Both the position numbers and the translations under genes were made by a program. The notes below the pieces were generated by a model. That model searched no databases. It worked only from the letters and a program-made list of their open reading frames with translations, and had not been told where the DNA came from. A stretch of 51,365 nt of DNA from Lachnospiraceae bacterium (GTDB taxonomy: Bacteria; Bacillota; Clostridia; Lachnospirales; Lachnospiraceae): NCBI GenBank assembly GCA_024403355.1, contig JAKSRW010000020.1, positions 1-51,365 on the forward strand, written 5' to 3'. Below are positions 46,387 to 51,365 of this stretch, in pieces (position 1 is the first letter of the stretch; each line of letters opens with the position of its first letter).

Positions 46387-48194
46387 TATCTTTCACCTCC
46401 TTCATCAAAATCTCCGCTGCCGCCGGTCTGTGATTCATAAACCTCGCGGTAGATATCGTTATTTGCAAGCAGCTCCTCATGTGTTCCGAAGCCGTTAATC
46501 TTTCCGTCCTCCATAACGATGATACGGTCTGAATTCATAATACTTGCAATTCTCTGTGCAATAATAAGCTTTGTAGTTCCCGGAATCTCACTGGCAAAGG
46601 CCTTCCTGATTTTTGCGTCGGTAGCCGTATCTACGGCACTTGTACTGTCATCAAGGATAAGTACCTTGGGCTTTTTAACAAGGGCTCTGGCAATACAGAG
46701 ACGCTGCTTCTGGCCGCCCGATACGTTTGTTCCGCCCTGCTCAATATGGGTTTCGTAGCCCTCGGGCATCTTCTCAATGAACTCGTCCGCACACGCAAGT
46801 CTGCAGGCTCTCACGCATTCCTCGTCAAGCTTCTTCTTTTCCTCGGCGGAAAGCGTGTCATAATCGACCGCCTCACCGCCCGTTTTACGGATACCCCAGC
46901 GGAGGTTCTCCATAATAGAGCCTGAGAAAAGCACGTTTTTCTGAAGCACAACGCTTACCTCATCACGAAGCACCTCAAGGTCATACTCACGGACATCCTT
47001 GCCGCCGACAAGCACGCTGCCCTCATTCGCATCATAAAGACGGCTGATAAGATTAACCAGAGTGGACTTCGCACTACCGGTACCGCCTACAATACCAATG
47101 GTTTCACCTGCATTGATTTTAATATTAATATCGCTGAGAACATTTTCCTTACCGTCCTTCTTATAACGGAAATTAACGTTCTTAAACTCAATGCTTCCGT
47201 CCTTAACCTCCATAACGGGGTTCTCGGGATTTGTGATATCGGGCTCCTCATTAAGCACCTCGCAGATACGGCGGGCACTTGCGGCACTCATTGAAAGCAT
47301 AATGAAAATCATAGAGAACATCATCAGACTCGAAAGAATGCTCATACAATATGTAAGAAGACTGATAAGGTCACCGGTACTGAGCTCGGTCTCGCAGGTA
47401 TTGATAATGATATGGGCACCAAACCAGCCGATACCGAGTATACATGCGTAAACTGTAATATTCATCGCAGGCATATTGAAGGTGGTAAGCTTCTCTGCGT
47501 GCGAGAAAATCTTTCTGATATTGTCGCTGGCCTTTTTGAACTTTTTGTTCTCGTGATCCTCACGGACATATGCCTTGACTACGCGGATGGCGCTTACATT
47601 TTCCTGTACACTTGCATTCAGATCATCATACTTGGGAAAGGCCTGGTCAAAGGCTTTCATCGCCTTTTTAAGGATAATTGCCAGAACTATTCCCAGTACA
47701 AATACCGCCGCAAGGTAGATAAGTGCGATTTTTACACTTATCATAAAGGACATTATCATCGCAAGAAGAAATGTCGCAGGTGAACGCATGCACATTCTCA
47801 GAATCATCTGATATGAGTTCTGAACGTTGGTAACGTCCGTGGTGAGTCGGGTTACAAGACCCGCTGTACTGAATTTATCAATGTTTGCGAAGGAGAAGGT
47901 CTGAATTTTGTCAAACATTCCCTTTCTCAGATTTTTTGCAAAACCGGTCGATGCCTTTGCGCCGAATATACCTCCGAGGATACCTCCGAGAAGTCCGATA
48001 AGCGCGCAGCCAAGCATCAGAAGACCCATTTTTACAATGTGTTCCATGCTGCCGACATTTACACCGTCATCAACAAGTGAGCCCATGAGTCTCGGAACAA
48101 GTATTTCCATTATTACCTCGAGAATCATGGCAACGGGTGTCAAAATCGACAAAAGCTTGTACTCCTTTACATAAGAAAGCAGCTTCTTAATCAC
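46386..48194 (-). CDS. ABC exporter half-transporter, degenerate-site subunit
   Basis: 602 residues from a GTG at 48194, preceded by AGGAGGAAATAAAA. Membrane domain 1-320; ATPase with Walker A GGTGSAKST (Ala in place of the usual Gly before Lys), signature VSGGQKQ, and Walker B LILDDSTSAVD, where Asp replaces the catalytic Glu; the switch residue is Gln in IIAQRIAS instead of His. These changes mark the non-hydrolytic site of asymmetric ABC exporters. It is the first exporter gene behind marR. Confidence 0.94.
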   Translation of the reverse strand: MIKKLLSYVKEYKLLSILTPVAMILEVIMEILVPRLMGSLVDDGVNVGSMEHIVKMGLLMLGCALIGLLGGILGGIFGAKASTGFAKNLRKGMFDKIQTFSFANIDKFSTAGLVTRLTTDVTNVQNSYQMILRMCMRSPATFLLAMIMSFMISVKIALIYLAAVFVLGIVLAIILKKAMKAFDQAFPKYDDLNASVQENVSAIRVVKAYVREDHENKKFKKASDNIRKIFSHAEKLTTFNMPAMNITVYACILGIGWFGAHIIINTCETELSTGDLISLLTYCMSILSSLMMFSMIFIMLSMSAASARRICEVLNEEPDITNPENPVMEVKDGSIEFKNVNFRYKKDGKENVLSDINIKINAGETIGIVGGTGSAKSTLVNLISRLYDANEGSVLVGGKDVREYDLEVLRDEVSVVLQKNVLFSGSIMENLRWGIRKTGGEAVDYDTLSAEEKKKLDEECVRACRLACADEFIEKMPEGYETHIEQGGTNVSGGQKQRLCIARALVKKPKVLILDDSTSAVDTATDAKIRKAFASEIPGTTKLIIAQRIASIMNSDRIIVMEDGKINGFGTHEELLANNDIYREVYESQTGGSGDFDEGGER

Positions 48195-48237
48195 TTTTAT
48201 TTCCTCCTGTCTGAATTTATTCCCATTTTTTCAAATA

Positions 48238-48320
48238 TCAAACCCGTGACCGTTTCGCTTGTCACGAGTTATAAAATCGCTGCTGTCGCAGCTAACGAGG
48301 TACGGGGCTTTCCCCGTTCC
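48238..48320 (+). repeat. Dispersed multi-hairpin intergenic repeat, copy C
   Basis: The fullest copy: hairpin 1 CCGTGAC...GTCACGAGTT (48243-48270), hairpin 2 GCTGCTGTCGCAGC (48280-48293), hairpin 3 ACGGGGCTTTCCCCGT (48302-48317). The left end (about 40 bp) matches copy A; the right part matches copy D at 51313-51352. It lies between marR and the exporter genes, and its right part encodes the end of MarR. Confidence 0.8.
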
Positions 48321-48774
48321 CCAGCCGCGACTGCATATTTGCAGCCATTTTTTGTGTAATACTGCGAAGGCTTCTTTTTTCCTCGTCGCTGATGCCTTCC
48401 TCCATCTCACAATGCACCCTGTCAATCAGAGCTATGGTCTCCTTATGAGTTTTAAAACCCTTTTCCGTAACCACCACACGCTTTAAACGTGTGTCCTTTT
48501 CGTCCGACTGGCGGGTAATATAGCCCTTTTGCTCCATTATTTTCATAATGTTCGCAACTGTCGAGCGCGGCATACCGAACTTGTTCTCCACATCCTTCTG
48601 GTAAACAGCCCTGTCACTGTTATCGCAAAGCCAGCCCAGAATCCAGCCGTGAGTCACGGTAATCTCGTCAAAACCAGCCTTAATCATCTCGCTTCTGACA
48701 TAGCCGCCGATAAGATTGCTTATTCGCCTGATTTCAAATCCAAGTGCCTCTTTTTTCTCCACCTTAATCACCAT
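48292..48774 (-). CDS. MarR-family transcriptional regulator
   Basis: 160 residues from the ATG at 48774; a GTG at 48762 is possible and lines up with the rhomboid start. Winged-helix DNA-binding domain: DVENKFGMPRSTVANIMKIMEQKG (recognition helix) and ITRQSDEKDTRLKRVVVTEKG (wing with D-x-R). It sits directly in front of an ABC exporter pair, the usual place for a repressor relieved by exported compounds. The last residues (about GNGESPVPR) and the stop codon are encoded inside repeat copy C, so the native end was probably replaced by the insertion. Confidence 0.93.
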   Translation of the reverse strand: MVIKVEKKEALGFEIRRISNLIGGYVRSEMIKAGFDEITVTHGWILGWLCDNSDRAVYQKDVENKFGMPRSTVANIMKIMEQKGYITRQSDEKDTRLKRVVVTEKGFKTHKETIALIDRVHCEMEEGISDEEKRSLRSITQKMAANMQSRLGNGESPVPR

Positions 48775-48801
48775 GCCTTTCCGTCTGCAATGCAAGCTTT
48801 C

Positions 48802-48843
48802 ATTCAAATACTTGAATTATATAGGCATAAATTTGCGTGTAAA
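48802..48843 (-). promoter_or_regulatory. marR promoter with overlapping palindromic operator
   Basis: Minus-strand TTTACA (48838-48843), 16-bp spacer, TATAAT (48816-48821). ATTCAAGTATTTGAAT (minus strand; 48802-48817), an inverted repeat with one mismatched pair, overlaps the end of the -10. This is the standard arrangement for MarR autorepression. Confidence 0.7.
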
Positions 48844-48879
48844 AAAGCTATTTTTACACTATTCTCCTGTTCGATTTAC

Positions 48880-48930
48880 AAAAAAAGTTCCAAACAGGAT
48901 TGTCCCATATAAAACAATCCCATTTGGAAC
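48880..48930 (-). terminator. Terminator of the alpha-galactosidase gene
   Basis: On the minus strand GTTCCAAATGGGATTGT pairs with ACAATCCTGTTTGGAAC (17 bp, one bulge/mismatch region) and is followed by seven T. It lies about 130 bp after the stop; the sequence in between shows no gene. Confidence 0.88.
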
Positions 48931-49058
48931 TAACCAAATGATATAATATTACTCTGCATTCGGAATGTCAACAGCCGTAAGCATTTTTTCATCAAATTAA
49001 CACAATGTCCGCAATTTCCGACAAGAGCTTATCAAAAAAATGCAAATAAATCAGCCCT

Positions 49059-51287
49059 TTATTCTGCCTCGATAATATGAATCAGTCTTCCCGTGAAATC
49101 TCCGTGCAGTCCGCCGATATTGATGCCTGCATACATCAATGAATCGCCGCCCAGAATCTGAACACTTTCGGGATTTTCATCGGCCATAGACATATCATAT
49201 GCCGCAATTTTGTATTTTTTATCAGCCGCAAGTCCCTTAAGCTTCAGGCGCTTCGACTTAACATTTGCTTCCCCAAGGACCTTAACCACAGTAACCAGCG
49301 CCTCTGATTTATCGGTCGAAACCACCTGCCATGCATCCCATTTTCTGTCAGTATCCGCAGAAAGAAGCCTGTAATAATCACCGTTACGCACAAGGTCGCT
49401 GTAGCTGTGGTACATTTTTACCTGTGCGGGAATCATATTCCTGTCGGCCTCGGGAATTCTGGTTACATCAAGCTCGTAGCCGAAGGTTCCCGCAAGTGCC
49501 ACATAGCCCCTGCTTTCAAATGGCGTAACCCTGCCGACTGTATGGTTCGGGCAGTCACTGACATGCGCTCCCATCGCTGAAAGCGGATAAATCATTGCGG
49601 TGCCATGCTGAATGGCAAGTCTTGAGATGGCATCCGTATTGTCCGAGCACCAGATCTGAGGGCTGTAATAGAGCATACCGGGATCAAAACGCGCGCCGCC
49701 GCCCGAGCAGTTTTCAAGTAAAAGCCCGGGGAATTCCTGCACAAGCCTCTCCTGCAGCTCATACACACCCAGACAGAAGCGGTGGAAAAGCTCGCCCTGC
49801 GAAGAGCTGTCAAGCCCAATGCTTCCAAGGTCACAAATCTGTCTGTTCATATCCCACTTAAGATATTCGATATTTGCGCTGTGAAGCACACTGCTTATCT
49901 GATTATAGGTATAATCTACAATTTCAGGTCTGGAAAGGTCCAAAACATACTGGTTTCTCGCAAGTGACCCCACCTTTCCCGGCAGCTGTATTGCCCAGTC
50001 GGGATGCGCCCTGAAAAGCTCGGAATCGGGACTTATCATCTCAGGCTCCATCCAGATACCGAATTTAAGACCGATTTTATTTACCTCATCGACCAGATAT
50101 TTAAGTCCTCCGGGCAGCTTTTTCTCATTTACAAACCAGTCGCCCAGCGAATTATTGTCATCATTACGGCAGCCGAACCAGCCGTCATCCATTACCAGCA
50201 TCTCAATGCCCAGACGCTTCGCCTCGCGTGCAATCGAGAGAAGCTTTTCGGTATTGAAATCAAAATATGTTGCCTCCCAGTTATTAATAAGAATGGGGCG
50301 CATTTTATTTTTATATTCGCTGCGGATAAGATGCCTGCGGTAGAGGTCATGGAAGCAGCGTGACATTTTGCCGATACCCTCATCGGAATAAACCATTACC
50401 GCTTCTGGCGCGTAGAATTCCTCACCCGCTGCCAGCGTCCATTCAAAATCCACAGGATTTATTCCCATCATGACTCTCACCGTACCGAACTGCGATTTCT
50501 CGGCCTGTGCGATAAAATTGCCCGAATATACAAAGTTCAGGCCGTATACCTCACCGAAATCCTCTGTTGCATCCGATGCGAATACGCCGATAAAGGGATG
50601 CTCCTGATGTGAAGACTCGCCCCTGACTGAAGATACAAAATGCTTGCCGTAGCCCAGCTTTTCACGGTCAATGGCACGCTCGCGCGCCCAGCTTCCGTGA
50701 AGAAATACCGTATCATAGTCGCCCTCGTCAAGCTCAAGGCAGGCAGACATTATCTTTGTCAGCTTTATGCTGTCCTTTGATTTATTCTTTATCACAACGC
50801 TTCTCGTAATGGCATCCACGTCATCAAATACGCTGTAATAAAGCCTCACCTCCAGTCCGTTATAGGCATCCTCGCAGATAAGCTCGAGCGTTTTGCACTC
50901 ATCCTCACTGCCGAAGGTCGCAGGAAGTCCCTTAATCCCCGGCTTTCCTTTCATAATATTATAAGAAAGATAATTCAGTGTCGTCGCAGTATGTCCGTTT
51001 TTATTTTTCACGGAAAATGCATCATCGCGGTAGTCTCCGATGCCGTGCGCAGGATATTCAAAGGGTGCACAGTCATAGAAGGAGCACCTGTCGCGATTGT
51101 TTTTCGAAGGGACAAAAGGATTCTCCCCCAGGCGGCATAAATCAGCCACGCTGTCGCTTTTCAGTCTTTTTCCGTAATACATATGAAGCACAAAGCGTTC
51201 CTCGTCCGCAATCTTAATCATATAAGAAGTGTTTTCACTATCAATCTTAAAAATCCGCTCATTTTCCAAAAATCTGATATCACTCAT
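49059..51287 (-). CDS. Alpha-galactosidase, glycoside hydrolase family 36
   Basis: 742 residues from the ATG at 51287, preceded by AAAGGATT; the frame runs upstream through repeat D without a start signal. It cleaves alpha-1,6-galactose from raffinose-type oligosaccharides or galactomannan. N-terminal beta-supersandwich (1-320), then the TIM barrel: NNWEATYFDFN, LVMDDGWFGCRNDD, FGIWMEPEMIS, nucleophile Asp in LKWDMNR at about 478, ENCSGGGARFD, and acid/base Asp in WCSDNTDA at about 550. All GH36 residues are intact. No signal peptide, so it is cytoplasmic and needs an importer such as those in this window. Confidence 0.96.
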   Translation of the reverse strand: MSDIRFLENERIFKIDSENTSYMIKIADEERFVLHMYYGKRLKSDSVADLCRLGENPFVPSKNNRDRCSFYDCAPFEYPAHGIGDYRDDAFSVKNKNGHTATTLNYLSYNIMKGKPGIKGLPATFGSEDECKTLELICEDAYNGLEVRLYYSVFDDVDAITRSVVIKNKSKDSIKLTKIMSACLELDEGDYDTVFLHGSWARERAIDREKLGYGKHFVSSVRGESSHQEHPFIGVFASDATEDFGEVYGLNFVYSGNFIAQAEKSQFGTVRVMMGINPVDFEWTLAAGEEFYAPEAVMVYSDEGIGKMSRCFHDLYRRHLIRSEYKNKMRPILINNWEATYFDFNTEKLLSIAREAKRLGIEMLVMDDGWFGCRNDDNNSLGDWFVNEKKLPGGLKYLVDEVNKIGLKFGIWMEPEMISPDSELFRAHPDWAIQLPGKVGSLARNQYVLDLSRPEIVDYTYNQISSVLHSANIEYLKWDMNRQICDLGSIGLDSSSQGELFHRFCLGVYELQERLVQEFPGLLLENCSGGGARFDPGMLYYSPQIWCSDNTDAISRLAIQHGTAMIYPLSAMGAHVSDCPNHTVGRVTPFESRGYVALAGTFGYELDVTRIPEADRNMIPAQVKMYHSYSDLVRNGDYYRLLSADTDRKWDAWQVVSTDKSEALVTVVKVLGEANVKSKRLKLKGLAADKKYKIAAYDMSMADENPESVQILGGDSLMYAGINIGGLHGDFTGRLIHIIEAE

Positions 51288-51312
51288 ATTCTCAGTTAAT
51301 CCTTTCTTTTTC

Positions 51313-51352
51313 CGCAGCTTACGAGGTACGGGGCTTGAACCCCGCACCTCGC
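51313..51352 (-). repeat. Dispersed hairpin repeat, copy D (right part)
   Basis: CGCAGCTTACGAGGTACGGGG matches the right part of copy C. On the minus strand CGAGGTGCGGGG-TTCAAG-CCCCGTACCTCG forms a 12-bp stem with one G-T pair and a 6-nt loop. The TTCAAG loop on a GGGG/CCCC stem recalls a tRNA T-arm, but no other tRNA part is present. Confidence 0.75.
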
Positions 51353-51355
51353 GAA

Positions 51356-51365
51356 AGCTTCACCC
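51356..51365 (+). other. Repeat of the window's first ten bases
   Basis: AGCTTCACCC at the right edge equals positions 1-10, in the same orientation. It probably marks entry into another copy of the IS200/IS605-like end, at which the sequence was cut. Confidence 0.5.

Noticed and set aside
51313..51352. Possible tRNA T-arm at the right edge
   Set aside because: Only one hairpin with a TTCAAG six-base loop is present; no acceptor, D or anticodon arm, and the sequence belongs to the dispersed repeat family.

Overview
The window looks like a low-to-mid GC Clostridia chromosome fragment, most likely Lachnospiraceae (Butyrivibrio/Roseburia-like). The grounds are a GlgC+GlgD pair, a long (391-residue) Prs, a DnaD-domain protein next to a DnaI-like loader, two YesM/YesN-type two-component pairs, GGAGG ribosome binding sites and the L10/L7-L12 leader architecture. 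Species cannot be named. No rRNA or tRNA gene, CRISPR array or complete insertion sequence is visible.

Layout. 1-33: a hairpin resembling the right end of an IS200/IS605 (TnpB) element. Its first ten bases recur as the last ten bases of the window, so this may be a contig broken at a repeat. 132-806: a secreted Ig-like (BIG_2) protein. 907-2780: acyl-ACP thioesterase and class II fructose-bisphosphate aldolase. 3003-12723: rplJ-rplL-rpoB-rpoC with an L10 leader attenuator, promoters for rplJ and rpoB, and a repeat-rich rplL-rpoB spacer; rplK/rplA are not upstream. 12795-21217: a carbohydrate ABC importer (lipoprotein binding protein, two permeases, a membrane protein) with its own YesM/YesN-type sensor and regulator. 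21266-24627: polysaccharide deacetylase and a tandem pair of lipoproteins with identical N-terminal halves and diverged centres. 24670-27071: glgC-glgD. 27414-32492, the main plus-strand island: murC, a cluster of four perfect DnaA boxes, a DnaD-domain protein, a DnaI/DnaC-like helicase loader and prs. 32497-32882: a large imperfect palindrome. 33035-37369: a class A penicillin-binding protein carrying thrombospondin-type-3-like Asp repeats, an AraC regulator and a rhomboid protease. 37667-44262: a second sugar importer with a lipoprotein and a second two-component pair. 44431-48774: MarR plus a heterodimeric ABC exporter. 49059-51287: GH36 alpha-galactosidase.

Functional picture: glycan foraging (two importers, each with a membrane sensor and AraC-type response regulator, plus alpha-galactosidase), glycogen storage and glycolysis, envelope building and remodelling (MurC, PBP, deacetylase, rhomboid), and core transcription, translation and replication initiation.

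The strongest unexplained signals are the 386-bp palindromic element behind prs, the lipoprotein pair that keeps a 457-bp identical block while its centre diverges, the paired DnaA-box doublets in front of the helicase-loading genes, the nested-palindrome plus 37-bp tandem-repeat cassette between rplL and rpoB, the Asp-rich repeats in a PBP whose gene lacks a standard start codon in the expected place, a shared promoter/operator in front of marR and the rhomboid gene, and a family of multi-hairpin intergenic repeats, one of which supplies the C-terminus of MarR.
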